From contig JADJGF010000001.1 in NCBI GenBank assembly GCA_016708125.1, positions 248,001-312,000 of the forward strand: a stretch of 64,000 nucleotides of DNA, read 5' to 3'. Below the pieces are notes generated by a model. It made no database searches and was not told the DNA's origin. It was given only the letters and a program-made list of their open reading frames with translations. The position numbers and the translations under genes are program-made. Positions 8,496-17,654 of the stretch are shown here, one piece after another. This DNA comes from Ignavibacteriota bacterium. GTDB taxonomy: Bacteria > Bacteroidota > Ignavibacteria > Ignavibacteriales > Melioribacteraceae. Numbering within the stretch: the stretch's first letter is position 1; each line of letters starts with the position of its first letter.

Positions 8496-8765
8496 TTATT
8501 TTCTTAAATTAATTTCTGCTAAAGCATGTAATTTATATTCGCGAATTTTATCATTCAATAATTGAGAAATTTCTCGTTTTCTTACATCTAATTCCATATG
8601 ACTCATTTCTTCTAAGCCATCTTCAGATGCTTTTCGGTAAGCGTGTTTTTCAACTTCATAATCTAATAGAACTCTCAAAAGTGCATTATTATCTATTAAT
8701 TGCTGAAGAACAGCTTTATTATATTCGCCGATATTATCAAATTCCAAGGGAATATTATCTGCCAT
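8496..8765 (-). CDS. conserved-looking small hypothetical, helical
   Basis: An 89-residue charged protein, predicted mostly alpha-helical with a heptad-like middle (LRVLLDYEVEKHAYRKASED) and no signal peptide, Cys or known motif. ATG at 8765 has a GGAG sequence 8 bases upstream, which supports it as real. It lies 36 bases upstream of ymdB on the same strand. I do not recognise the family; a small oligomeric or adaptor protein is possible. Confidence 0.6.
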   Translation of the reverse strand: MADNIPLEFDNIGEYNKAVLQQLIDNNALLRVLLDYEVEKHAYRKASEDGLEEMSHMELDVRKREISQLLNDKIREYKLHALAEINLRK

Positions 8766-8920
8766 AAAAAAACTCCAATAAGATGTTTATATTTCTGAAT
8801 ATAATTATAACAAAAGATGACTAAATTTTGAAATTTTCTCTTATTGTAATTAAATATTTTTTAAGATTTTTTTAATAAGAAACTTTAATTGATATTTTTA
8901 AGTTATTAAATAATAAAATT

Positions 8921-9172
8921 TTAGGAAGTTTTTTTATTTTGGAAATATTTAAATATTCCAAAAAAACTTATCAAAACCCAAAAAACTTCAATTACAAATG
9001 CCGAAATGTTGAAATCATTTAACAAAGAAATAATTACAAAAGCGGCACCAAATAAATTCATCAAAGAATATTTAATATTTTCGCTTTTTATTTTGTTAAG
9101 CTGCAAAAGTAAGTAGGCAAGAATTATTAAAAATACTCCAACGATTCCTATAAAATCATAAATTGAATACAT
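8921..9172 (-). CDS. small three-helix membrane protein (CBU_0592-like)
   Basis: About 83 residues with three hydrophobic segments (near residues 5-24, 35-55 and 57-75) separated by short polar turns, including LLQLNKIKSENIKYSLMNLFG. The layout resembles the small CBU_0592-type inner-membrane proteins of unknown function. I use ATG 9172; the frame is open to a TTG three codons upstream. Its promoter region carries a palindromic repeat. No partner gene gives a role. Confidence 0.6.
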   Translation of the reverse strand: MYSIYDFIGIVGVFLIILAYLLLQLNKIKSENIKYSLMNLFGAAFVIISLLNDFNISAFVIEVFWVLISFFGIFKYFQNKKTS

Positions 9173-9220
9173 TTTTACCAAATAGTTTTTTAATCAAATT
9201 ACAAACAAAGTTTATTTATC

Positions 9221-9353
9221 AGAAACTTCTGAAATATTCAAAATGTCATTCCCGTGATCCGTCAACTGACGGACGGAATCTATTGGATTCTCGCTGGATT
9301 CCCACTTTCGTGGGAATGACAAGTACTATTAGTTTAATTTTTCAGAAGTTTCT
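9221..9353. repeat. nested palindromic (REP/MITE-like) element
   Basis: The core, 9244-9321, begins TGTCATTCCC and ends GGGAATGACA. Inside are three hairpins: 9259-9272 (CCGTCA/TGACGG), 9276-9290 (GAATC/GATTC) and 9298-9317 (ATTCCCAC/GTGGGAAT). An outer inverted repeat of 14 bases (9221-9234 and 9340-9353, AGAAACTTCTGAAA-type) brackets it. The core is far richer in GC than its surroundings. It lies between two divergent genes and looks like an imported mobile palindrome; no transposase is encoded. Confidence 0.75.
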
Positions 9354-9387
9354 ATAGATTTGTTTAGAAAAATATTATTATTGTTTG

Positions 9388-11034
9388 ATGAATCAAAAAG
9401 AAAAAAATTTTACCGAAGCCGTATTTTCAGTTTTGGATTTTGAAACAACCGGAACCTCGCCGCCAAGAAGCAGAGCAATTGAAATTGGAATTGTAAAAAT
9501 TGAGAATGGAAAAATTAAAGATAGTTTTCACTCACTAATAAATCCCGGTCAAATTATTCCGCCTTTTATAAGTTCTTTAACCGGAATTACAAATGAAGAT
9601 TTATTTGATGCGCCGGCATTTGAAACGATTTCCCAAAATGTAAAAGATTTTATTGATGGAACAATTTTAGTCGGGCACAATTTACCATTTGATTTCGCAT
9701 TTCTAAAATCCGAATTTGAATTTGCCGATATTCAACTTCCTAAACTTGATCAGATTTGTACTTTAAAAATTTCGCGGAAAATTTTCCCGGAATTAAAAAG
9801 TAAATCTCTGGGAAGCATGATTAATCATTTTAAAATTGTGCATAAAGATGTTCATAGAGCTTTGGGCGATGCAACTGCAACGGCAAAACTTTTTCTCAAA
9901 CTTCTTGAGAAATTAAAGGATGATTACAATTACGAAAGTGTTTCCGATTTGGTTGATTTCCAAACTACTCAGCAAGTTTCAAAAAGTTTTAGATTAGTGA
10001 AAAAAAAGTTAGTGGGAGATTTGGCAAGTTTGCCGGATTCACCCGGAGTTTATTTTTTCAAAGATGCAAATGATAAAATAATTTATATCGGAAAAGCTAA
10101 ATCATTAAAGAATCGTGTAAAGAATTATTTCTCAAGTTCGGCTGCAAGAAAGGCAAGAAAAATTGCGCGCAAAGCAAATCGATTGGGATTTCATAAAACA
10201 AATTCAGAGTTGAGCGCATTAGTTTTGGAAGCCGAATTAATTAAACTTCACAAACCGCAATTAAATACTTTACTAAAAAAATTTTCGCAAAATTATTTTA
10301 TTAAGGCAAATCTTAATCATGATTTTCCGGATATAAAAGTTGAAACTGATTTTGATTTTGACGGAAACGATTATTTTGGACCTTATTCAAATCGAGTTAC
10401 AGCAAACAGTTTAAAAGAAATTGTTGATAAAACTTTTACTTTGCGTGAATGTTCTGATAAAGAATTAAACAAACATAAAAAATGTTATTTATTGGATATT
10501 AAAAGATGTTCAGCTCCGTGCATTGCAGAAGTAAATTCTGAAGATTATAAAATTGAGTTGGAAAATGTTTACGAATTTTTATCCGGAAAAAATCAAAATG
10601 CAGTAAACAGATTGCTGAATAAAATGAAGGAATTTTCTGAAAAGCAAAAGTATGAAGAAGCCGCTGAAGTTAGAGATACGGTAAATTTAATTTTGAGTCA
10701 GCTTACAAGATCATCAATTTTAGCAGAACCAATAAACAAAGTAAATGCTATGATTGAAATTAAAGATTATGAATTTACAGACTACATTTTGTTTTTGGAA
10801 GGAAGAGTTTACATTAAAGATTATCATATAAAAGAACAAGATTTTTTTGAAATGGCTTTGGATGATTATTTTGAAAATACATTTCAGCTTTTATCCGAAA
10901 TGGAGGACAGAGATTTGGAAAAAATTAAAATTTCACTTAGCTGGCTTGTAAAAAATAGAAATAAAATTAAAGTTCATTATCTTCAAAATTACAATTCAAA
11001 AGAAGAATTATTCAGACAATTAAAATATTCTTAA
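9388..11034 (+). CDS. DnaQ-like 3'-5' exonuclease fused to a UvrC/Cho-type GIY-YIG nuclease
   Basis: About 548 residues with two nuclease halves. Residues 10-180 form a DEDDh exonuclease: VLDFETTGTSP (Exo I), VGHNLPFDFAFL (Exo II), HRALGDATAT (Exo III). Residues 210-300 form a GIY-YIG domain: DSPGVYFFKDANDKIIYIGKA, later YFGPYSNR, and CYLLDIKRCSAPC; a UVR-like segment (KQKYEEAAEVRD) follows near 420. The UvrC C-terminal RNase-H and HhH parts are missing, so it resembles Cho fused to a DnaQ domain, a known architecture that probably acts in DNA repair. ATG 9388 is used; TTG precedes it directly. A dedicated uvrC is not in the window. Confidence 0.85.
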   Translation: MNQKEKNFTEAVFSVLDFETTGTSPPRSRAIEIGIVKIENGKIKDSFHSLINPGQIIPPFISSLTGITNEDLFDAPAFETISQNVKDFIDGTILVGHNLPFDFAFLKSEFEFADIQLPKLDQICTLKISRKIFPELKSKSLGSMINHFKIVHKDVHRALGDATATAKLFLKLLEKLKDDYNYESVSDLVDFQTTQQVSKSFRLVKKKLVGDLASLPDSPGVYFFKDANDKIIYIGKAKSLKNRVKNYFSSSAARKARKIARKANRLGFHKTNSELSALVLEAELIKLHKPQLNTLLKKFSQNYFIKANLNHDFPDIKVETDFDFDGNDYFGPYSNRVTANSLKEIVDKTFTLRECSDKELNKHKKCYLLDIKRCSAPCIAEVNSEDYKIELENVYEFLSGKNQNAVNRLLNKMKEFSEKQKYEEAAEVRDTVNLILSQLTRSSILAEPINKVNAMIEIKDYEFTDYILFLEGRVYIKDYHIKEQDFFEMALDDYFENTFQLLSEMEDRDLEKIKISLSWLVKNRNKIKVHYLQNYNSKEELFRQLKYS

Positions 11035-11056
11035 GTAACAAATAATTTCTAATATC

Positions 11057-12010
11057 TTAAACAGCAATTTTACTTGGCAAATTTTTATTTTTTAATATTT
11101 CATTAGCATGTTCACTCATACAAACCAAGTTAAAGTTAGAAGTCATTTTTTCCATAACAATATCAAACAATTCTGCTTTATAACTGCTTGATAAATCCAT
11201 TCCCGGAAAAAAATTTAACTCCGGAATTAAATCGCCGCCAATTAAATCCAAAGGATGGAGTAAAAAACTTGGTTCAGTGTTAGTAATTTTACAAAGTGAA
11301 ATTGCAGTTTGCAAATATGAATTCATTAATCCGACAGAAACTTTTGCTAAATAATGTAAATAACTAAAATGAAATGGTACTTTTAAAATTGGAATTGTAC
11401 TTACGGGAATTTCAAGTAATTCTGAATTATTTCCCAAATTCCACTTGAATGGTTTTATTGTTTTAAATCCATCAGAAAAAGATCCGAATAAACCTTCGCG
11501 GGTTTTTCTTTCTTCCTTTGTTAAATTTGATTGCCGGAAATAATATGTTCTTGCTAATGGACCTATCCAAGTTGGCAAAGTTGATGCATCATATAAATAA
11601 TTTTTCTCTTTTAGAATTTGAAATAATAACTTGCTCCGACTAAATCCGGGTCCTCGGAAACCAATCGGCTGTGCTCCCGTAATTTTTAAAATTGCTTCTT
11701 CTGTTTTATTAAGTTCATCTAAAATTTCGTCTCTTTTGTAAAAATTAAAAGCCGCTTCATGATTGTAAGAATGGTTTCCAACTTCGTGCCCGAATTTTGT
11801 AATTTCACTTATTGCTCCGGAATTTCTTTCATCATCCGCATCTTTTCCAACTATAAAAAAAGTTATTTTCAGATTGTACTTTTTTAACATTTCCAATCCA
11901 TGTGGAATAAATTTTTCTAAATAAGTTGGATATTTTTCCCAACCTTCATCTCCGTGGACTTTCATATAAGCCCATTGATTGTCTAAATCGAGTGAAATAC
12001 TTGCATCCAT
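11057..12010 (-). CDS. polysaccharide deacetylase (NodB homology) family protein
   Basis: A 317-residue carbohydrate esterase 4 fold without an obvious signal peptide. Motif 1 is SLDLDNQ at the N terminus with the metal-binding Asp, motif 2 is HEVGNHSYNH near residue 90 with the two His ligands, motif 3 is GFRGPGFS near 130, and LLHPLDL near 250 holds the C-terminal His. Family members deacetylate N-acetylated sugars in peptidoglycan, polysaccharide or lipid-linked glycans. Being cytoplasmic by prediction, it may act on a precursor. It converges with the DnaQ-GIY-YIG gene with only 22 bases between stops. Confidence 0.85.
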   Translation of the reverse strand: MDASISLDLDNQWAYMKVHGDEGWEKYPTYLEKFIPHGLEMLKKYNLKITFFIVGKDADDERNSGAISEITKFGHEVGNHSYNHEAAFNFYKRDEILDELNKTEEAILKITGAQPIGFRGPGFSRSKLLFQILKEKNYLYDASTLPTWIGPLARTYYFRQSNLTKEERKTREGLFGSFSDGFKTIKPFKWNLGNNSELLEIPVSTIPILKVPFHFSYLHYLAKVSVGLMNSYLQTAISLCKITNTEPSFLLHPLDLIGGDLIPELNFFPGMDLSSSYKAELFDIVMEKMTSNFNLVCMSEHANEILKNKNLPSKIAV

Positions 12011-12123
12011 TTTATTAACGGTTTTTCATTGATAAATTGATAATATGAAATTTAAATATTATCGTATAATTTAATGAAGAATTAAAGTTTGTAAAGGAAA
12101 AGTTTGATAAATAATTAAATCAT

Positions 12124-12160
12124 TCCAGATCATGTCTAATAAAAAAATGACATGTCTGGA
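12124..12160 (-). terminator. hairpin downstream of htpG
   Basis: TCCAGATCATGTC at 12124-12136 pairs with GACATGTCTGGA at 12149-12160 with one bulged base and a 12-base loop. It follows the htpG stop by about 15 bases in the direction of transcription. The T-run lies in the loop rather than after the stem, so it is an imperfect terminator or an mRNA-stabilising hairpin. Confidence 0.4.
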
Positions 12161-12174
12161 TTAATAATTACATT

Positions 12175-14103
12175 TTATTTTTGGATATCATTTAGATTTT
12201 TTACGGATGCATACCAATCGCTTGAATTTTCCAAAAGTGAATTTACTCTATTTACCAATTTATGCGGATCATACAAAAATCCTTCAAGTAAAAGTGACGA
12301 TTCATAAAGTTGTTCAACAACCGTTGTAATATATTCATCTTTATCATTTGCCTTAAAAACTTTTATTAAATTTCTTATCAATTTATGATCTTTATTTACT
12401 TCCATTGTTTTCTGTGGCACAGTAGAAGTTTTGCCGGTAATGTTCATTAATTTCTGCATTGTTGATGTCATGCCACCATCAGAATTTACAAGAACAATCG
12501 GACTTCCGGTTAATCTATCGGATTCTTTTACATCTTTAATTCTATCACCCAAAATTTCTTTCATTCTTTTCATCAAACTTGAAAAATGTTTTTTATCATC
12601 TTTAGAAAGTTCATCAACTTTATCTTTTTTATTTTCTTCAACATTATCTAATTTATTTAATTTTTTAATATCTGCAGATTCAGTTGATTTGATTTCATAT
12701 TCCTTGTACTTCCTTAAAGAATCCATGACAAATTCATCCATCGGATCATACAAATACAAAACTTCAATTCCTTTTGTTTTGAAAATTTCCAATTGAGGAT
12801 CTAAGGTAATAGATTCGCGACTATTTCCCGCTAAGTAATAAATTTCTTTTTGATCATTTTTCATTCGTTCAACATATTGATCTAAGCTAAAAAGTTCTTC
12901 TGAATCTTTTGAAACTGATGTATTAAATCTTAAAAGTTTACTGAATTTTTCATGGTTTGTAAAATCCATGTAACCCATTTTAAAGGTTTTTCCGTGTTCC
13001 TTCCAAAATGTTTTAAATTTATCTTCTTCTTTTTCGGATAGAGTCTGGAGATGCGATAAAATTTGTGTTGTTACGCTTCCGGCAATTTTTGTGAAAATTA
13101 TATTTTCTTGCAAAGTTTCTCTGGAAATATTTAAAGGCAAGTCTTCCGAATCAACAACACCTTTTACAAAGTTTAAATATTCCGGAAGCAAATCTTTATT
13201 CTGATGCTGAATTAAAACGCGGCGAACATATAAATCTAAGCCATAATCTTCACGATTGTAACCCCAAATATCCATATTCTTTTTTGGCATGAACAACAAA
13301 CTTGTAAACTGAATAGGCGCATCAACACTTCTGTGAATTGTTGTTAGAGGTTCTTCTTGATCATAAGTTAAAAATTTATAAAACTCTGTATATTGTTCCG
13401 GTTTAATATTTGATTTTGGTTCGCGCCACAAAGCAGAAACGGTATTTACTCTTTCATTTTCTACTTTGATTGGAAAACTTATAAAACTTGAATGTTTTTT
13501 TACGATTGAATCCAATCTATACTTTTCTAAAAATTCATCCATTTCATCTTTAAGATGAATTTCAATTGTTGTTCCTCTCTTAAATGGTTCATCCAATTCA
13601 GATATCGAATAAGTTCCCAATCCATCAGAAATCCATTTTACCGCTGGTTCGTCTTTTTTAAAGGATTTAGTTTTAATCACAACTTCTTTGGCAACCATAA
13701 ATACTGAATAAAATCCAATTCCAAATCTTCCAATAATATTACTGGAATCTTCTTTATTTTCTTGAAGTATTTTTAGAAAATCTGAAGTTCCGGATTTTGC
13801 GATTGTTCCGATGTTTTGAATTACTTCATCGTGTGTCATACCAATTCCGGCATCAGAAATTGTAATAATTTTTTTATCCTTATTTGCAGAAATATTAATT
13901 TCCAATTCCAGATTGCTATCGGCAATATCGGTTCCTTTGTTCGATTCAAATCGTAATTTATCCATCGCATCAGATGCGTTTGAAATTAATTCACGCAAAA
14001 ATATTTCTTTATGCGTGTATAGCGAATGAACTAAAATATCCAGAAGTTGTTTTACTTCGGCTTTGAATTCAAGCTTGGTTTCTTTTGCTTGTGTTTCAGA
14101 CAT
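12175..14103 (-). CDS. htpG: molecular chaperone HtpG (Hsp90)
   Basis: A 642-residue Hsp90 homodimer ATPase. The N-terminal GHKL domain shows LVHSLYTHKEIFLRELISN, NASDAMDKLR, DAGIGMTHDEV, GTIAKSGTSDF and GRFGIGFYSVFM. The middle domain carries SLLFMPKKNMDIW, VRRVLIQ and NISRETLQEN with the catalytic-loop Arg. The C-terminal dimerisation domain ends without the eukaryotic MEEVD. A charged linker of the eukaryotic cytosolic kind is absent, as usual in bacteria. The gene is monocistronic, with a strong AGGAGG ribosome site and a hairpin after the stop. No CIRCE-type heat-shock operator was seen upstream. Confidence 0.97.
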   Translation of the reverse strand: MSETQAKETKLEFKAEVKQLLDILVHSLYTHKEIFLRELISNASDAMDKLRFESNKGTDIADSNLELEINISANKDKKIITISDAGIGMTHDEVIQNIGTIAKSGTSDFLKILQENKEDSSNIIGRFGIGFYSVFMVAKEVVIKTKSFKKDEPAVKWISDGLGTYSISELDEPFKRGTTIEIHLKDEMDEFLEKYRLDSIVKKHSSFISFPIKVENERVNTVSALWREPKSNIKPEQYTEFYKFLTYDQEEPLTTIHRSVDAPIQFTSLLFMPKKNMDIWGYNREDYGLDLYVRRVLIQHQNKDLLPEYLNFVKGVVDSEDLPLNISRETLQENIIFTKIAGSVTTQILSHLQTLSEKEEDKFKTFWKEHGKTFKMGYMDFTNHEKFSKLLRFNTSVSKDSEELFSLDQYVERMKNDQKEIYYLAGNSRESITLDPQLEIFKTKGIEVLYLYDPMDEFVMDSLRKYKEYEIKSTESADIKKLNKLDNVEENKKDKVDELSKDDKKHFSSLMKRMKEILGDRIKDVKESDRLTGSPIVLVNSDGGMTSTMQKLMNITGKTSTVPQKTMEVNKDHKLIRNLIKVFKANDKDEYITTVVEQLYESSLLLEGFLYDPHKLVNRVNSLLENSSDWYASVKNLNDIQK

Positions 14104-14107
14104 TATT

Positions 14108-14113
14108 CCTCCT
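14108..14113 (-). promoter_or_regulatory. strong Shine-Dalgarno site of htpG
   Basis: AGGAGG (minus strand) lies four bases upstream of the htpG ATG. Most genes here have weak or no such site, so this marks high translation. The rest of the 298-base gap up to 14401 holds no gene I can support; the promoter could not be assigned with confidence. Confidence 0.6.
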
Positions 14114-14401
14114 AATTTTATTCATATTTTACTTTTAATCTCTATTTGATGCAGAAATGCAAAAAAGGTTAAACTGATTAGTAAATTTAACATTTTTCAA
14201 AAAAATTGTTTTAAGAATTTATATTTTGGATTAATTCATTAGTCATTAATTTATTTTTTACTTCCGAACATGAATTGTCTTATTGAGTCGAACATTAGTG
14301 ATACGAAATATCCCACTTTAAAGTATGAGATTCTTCTTTCTCTAAATCAGAATTATTATGACAATTTATAGTTATTGCAGAAGTATTTCTTCACGAAAAA
14401 A

Positions 14402-16051
14402 TTAATTTTTCGAATTCAACAAAAAATTATAAACTTTATTTTTATTTAAGATTTCAAAAGCTGAAGCAAATTGATTATCATATTTTAATGATTCTGTAAT
14501 TCTGCCTTTTCTTCCGTCTTTTCTTGCTGCAAGTTCTTGTTTAATTTCTGAAATTATATCCGACTTATATTTATTCAATTCTTTCTTTTTTATATCGCTA
14601 AATTTCAAATTTAATTTTGAAACTTCTTCAATTAAATTTGAGTTGTATCCTTCTTTTTGTATAGATTCTTTCAACTCGGAAATTAAAAGTTCTGATTGAG
14701 TTTTATAATTGAAATCTTCTTTTTCCAAATATTCTATAAATGAATTAAATAAATTTTCTTCGTTTTCATTTTTTACGTTTTCGGAAGGTGAAGTATTAAA
14801 AAAGTTTGTCGCAAACTTGAAGAACATTCCTTTTGCAAGCAAACTTCTTACTAAATGTGATTCGGAAGAATTAATAACAATTGAATCCGGAACAATTCCG
14901 CCATTCGAATGAACTTCTCTTTTATTATCTGTTAAATAAATTGTGCTGTCATTAAGAATATTTTCACCAAAAATTTCTTTCTCTTTTGAATAATCAATTT
15001 CTTGAATACATCTTCCGCTTGGTGTGTAATATCTTGCTGTTGTCATTTTTAAAGATGTGTTGAAAGAAAGCGGAATTACTGTTTGAACCAATCCTTTCCC
15101 ATATGATTTAGTTCCTAAAATTATTCCTCTATCATGATCTTGAATTGCGCCCGCAACAATTTCTGATGCAGAAGCAGATCCATTATCAACTAGTAAAACT
15201 AAATTTGATTTTCCCGCAATCGGTTCTTCCTGCGCATTAAAAATTTGTTCTTTTAATTGATCGCGTCCTTTTATTGAAACGACTTTTTGACCTTTTACAA
15301 GAAATTTTTCACTTACATCAATTGCCGCATCTAATAATCCGCCTGGATTTCCGCGAAGATCAAGAATTATTGAGTTTATATCTTTTTGGATTTTTAATTC
15401 GTGCAAAGCTTTTCTGATTTCATCGCCGGCACTTCTTGAAAAACTGCTGAGTTTCAAATAGGCATTATTACTATTTTCGGGTACAAATCCGTAATATGTT
15501 AAATTTTTGATTTCTATTTCTTCGCTAACCAAATTAAAAATTATTTCACCTTTTATACCATCTCTTTCAATCGTTAAAGAAATTTCAGTTCCGGGGTCAC
15601 GTTTTAAATAGTTTCCTAATTCATCGTAATTATCTTTTGAAATCACAACTGAGTCAACTTTTTTTATAACATCTCCAATTCTAATTCCTTGTCGCTGAGC
15701 AGAATAACCTTCTATCAAATCTACAATTGTAATTTTATCATTGTACAAACCTACAGTTGCACCAATTCCGCCGTATTTTCCTTTTGTAATCAACTCGATA
15801 TCTTTTTGATGTTTTTCATCAATATAAACGGTGTATGGATCCAAAGCTTCAAGCATTCCTTGAATTCCTTCAAGCATAAATTCTTCCGGTTTAACTTCAT
15901 CTACATAATTTAATGCAACTTCTTTATAGACTCTTCCGTAAATATCTATTGCTTTTGACATTTTAAAATAAATATCTGAATCGCTGTTTATAAATCCGCC
16001 TAAAATTATAATTAACAAAACAGCAAAAAATTTATAAATATTTTTACTCAT
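14402..16051 (-). CDS. C-terminal processing peptidase (S41, PDZ)
   Basis: A 549-residue periplasmic or membrane-anchored serine protease of the Ctp family. Residues 7-20 form a hydrophobic signal anchor. A PDZ domain spans about 92-175, with YGGIGATVG as the carboxylate-binding loop. The S41 domain follows: LDLRGNPGGLLDAA at 230-243, the catalytic Ser in GSASASE at 291-297 and the Lys in GTKSYGKG at 313-320, then TPSGRCIQ. The 150-residue charged C-terminal tail is typical of the longer Bacteroidota forms. Ctp proteases trim envelope proteins and control peptidoglycan hydrolases. It overlaps tmk by 8 bases. Confidence 0.92.
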   Translation of the reverse strand: MSKNIYKFFAVLLIIILGGFINSDSDIYFKMSKAIDIYGRVYKEVALNYVDEVKPEEFMLEGIQGMLEALDPYTVYIDEKHQKDIELITKGKYGGIGATVGLYNDKITIVDLIEGYSAQRQGIRIGDVIKKVDSVVISKDNYDELGNYLKRDPGTEISLTIERDGIKGEIIFNLVSEEIEIKNLTYYGFVPENSNNAYLKLSSFSRSAGDEIRKALHELKIQKDINSIILDLRGNPGGLLDAAIDVSEKFLVKGQKVVSIKGRDQLKEQIFNAQEEPIAGKSNLVLLVDNGSASASEIVAGAIQDHDRGIILGTKSYGKGLVQTVIPLSFNTSLKMTTARYYTPSGRCIQEIDYSKEKEIFGENILNDSTIYLTDNKREVHSNGGIVPDSIVINSSESHLVRSLLAKGMFFKFATNFFNTSPSENVKNENEENLFNSFIEYLEKEDFNYKTQSELLISELKESIQKEGYNSNLIEEVSKLNLKFSDIKKKELNKYKSDIISEIKQELAARKDGRKGRITESLKYDNQFASAFEILNKNKVYNFLLNSKN

Positions 16052-16676
16052 TATTTTTTTTACCTTTTAATAAATTTTCCACAACTTTTTTAATTTCTTT
16101 TTGAATATGTTCTCTGGACATTAAACCATCAATTGTGATAAAGCGTTCCTCATTTTTTGCAATATTTTTATATCCGTTTCTCACATTTTCATAAAATGAA
16201 TTTTTTGAAATTTCAATCCTATCAAGTTCCGAATTCTGAACATTTGATTTTCTTAAGTTAACTTCTTCAATTGGGATATCAAGAAAAAAAGTTACATCGG
16301 GAATTGCATCTCCGATTGCAAATTTCTGAAGATCGGTAACAAATTTTACATCAAGCTCTCTTCCGTAACCTTGATAAGCAATTGACGAATCATGAAATCT
16401 ATCAGAAATAATTATAAACCCATCTTTCAATTTAGGAATAATTTCTTCTCTAACTAATTGTGCACGGCTTGCGGAAAAAAGTAAAAGTTCGGTTTCAAAA
16501 AACATTTCTTCGTTTTTTCTATCAAGAATAATATTTCTAATTTTTTCAGAAATTTGTACACCGCCCGGTTCTCGTATTAAGGAAACTTTATAATTTTGCG
16601 AAATTAAAAATTCGTGTAAAAGTTTTACTTGTGTGGATTTACCACAAAAATCTAAGCCTTCAAATGTTATAAACAT
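16044..16676 (-). CDS. tmk: thymidylate kinase
   Basis: A 210-residue kinase converting dTMP to dTDP. The P-loop is EGLDFCGKSTQ at residues 6-16; the usual Gly-Ala in the middle is replaced by Phe-Cys. REPGGVQISEKIR near 35, DRFHDSSIAYQGYGRELD near 95 (the DRF/Y motif and lid area) and VTFFLDIPIEE near 128 are standard. The enzyme is cytoplasmic and essential for dTTP supply. It lies one base after ybbR and overlaps the downstream protease gene, suggesting an operon ybbR-tmk-ctp. Confidence 0.93.
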   Translation of the reverse strand: MFITFEGLDFCGKSTQVKLLHEFLISQNYKVSLIREPGGVQISEKIRNIILDRKNEEMFFETELLLFSASRAQLVREEIIPKLKDGFIIISDRFHDSSIAYQGYGRELDVKFVTDLQKFAIGDAIPDVTFFLDIPIEEVNLRKSNVQNSELDRIEISKNSFYENVRNGYKNIAKNEERFITIDGLMSREHIQKEIKKVVENLLKGKKNNE

Positions 16677-16677
16677 G

Positions 16678-17589
16678 TTAGTATTTTTTAATTATATAAT
16701 CCAATCGTTTAGGTTTTATATCTATTATAGAAGTGAATTTGGGGATTTCTATCAATGGTTCTATCGAGCCGGTTGTATCATTCAGCGCTTGCTGAAAATT
16801 TACATACGCTGATAATTCATCACTTTTAAGTTTGCTTAACAAATTTATTCCACCGCGAATTACAACTGTAATATTTTCCGGTGATAGATTTAACTCATAT
16901 TTATCTGGAATATTTTTAGTTTCAACCGAAATATTTTCAAAAGATTTATCAACAATTTTTTGTACATCTAAACTAATTTTACATTCGGAAATATCTAATT
17001 CAACAAATTTGGGATTCTGTAAAAGTATTTTAAAACTTGTTTCTTGTTCTAGATTATTTAACTTTAAACCAATTGTATTTATTATTGAATAATCATTTAT
17101 TATACTTTCCGGACCGGTTATTTGAACAGAATCCGGTTCAATTTTCGCGTCTGAAACAAGATCATAACCCGGTTTAAATGATAAAGAAAGTACTGGAAGA
17201 ATCTCAACTTTTTTCGTAATTCGTTTTTCAATTTTAACCGAAATTTTTTCCGGACTAACTTCAGCCAATTGCAAAGTAGAAGAAATCCAAGAATTTGCGT
17301 GTAATAAATTTCTTGTTGAAATAACCGTCTCGCCTAAATCATTCGGTGATGGAATAAAGAATTTTGGATCTCTGCCTAAAGTATGTTGCGCTAATTGCCA
17401 GCCTTGTCCCTTTAAACTTAACGTAATTTCATTTGCAGAAATTAAACTGACCGCAAAATTTTCCGGAACATCTGTAACTTGCGGAGGAAGATTTAAAGTG
17501 ATTGAAAACTCTCCCGAAAATGAAACAAAAACCCACAGTAATACTGAAAACGTAACTATAAATAAAACTGTAAAAATTTTTCTTTTCAT
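16678..17589 (-). CDS. YbbR-domain membrane-anchored protein
   Basis: A 303-residue protein with one N-terminal membrane segment (FTVLFIVTFSVLLWVFVSF, residues 6-24) and a periplasmic region of repeated beta units. The recognisable parts are LPPQVTDVPENF, PDSVQITGPESII near 175 and DKYELNLSPENITVVIRGG near 240, as in YbbR repeats. In Firmicutes YbbR (CdaR) regulates the diadenylate cyclase CdaA, whose gene is normally adjacent. Here no cyclase is nearby and the neighbours are tmk and ctp, so the role is uncertain. Confidence 0.8.
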   Translation of the reverse strand: MKRKIFTVLFIVTFSVLLWVFVSFSGEFSITLNLPPQVTDVPENFAVSLISANEITLSLKGQGWQLAQHTLGRDPKFFIPSPNDLGETVISTRNLLHANSWISSTLQLAEVSPEKISVKIEKRITKKVEILPVLSLSFKPGYDLVSDAKIEPDSVQITGPESIINDYSIINTIGLKLNNLEQETSFKILLQNPKFVELDISECKISLDVQKIVDKSFENISVETKNIPDKYELNLSPENITVVIRGGINLLSKLKSDELSAYVNFQQALNDTTGSIEPLIEIPKFTSIIDIKPKRLDYIIKKY

Positions 17590-17597
17590 ATTGTAAA

Positions 17598-17627
17598 TAT
17601 AAAAAACTCCACATTCTCGTGGAGTTT
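17598..17627 (-). terminator. rho-independent terminator of the shell-protein genes
   Basis: On the minus strand AAACTCCAC (17627-17619) pairs with GTGGAGTTT (17612-17604) around a GAGAAT loop and is followed by T's. It lies 28 bases after the stop of the extended shell protein and just before the ybbR start, so it insulates the shell genes from the operon below. Confidence 0.85.
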
Positions 17628-17654
17628 AAATAAAAAATCTTATTTGAATATAAT

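Noticed and set aside
9163..9357. Short plus-strand open frame across the palindromic repeat
   Set aside because: Its reading frame is made by the repeat and by the upstream region of two divergent genes; it has no ribosome site or family features.
12431..12796. Plus-strand open frame inside htpG
   Set aside because: It is antisense to the conserved Hsp90 coding frame, with no start context.
14104..14401. CIRCE-like heat-shock operator upstream of htpG
   Set aside because: No TTAGCACTC-N9-GAGTGCTAA or near copy was found in this gap.
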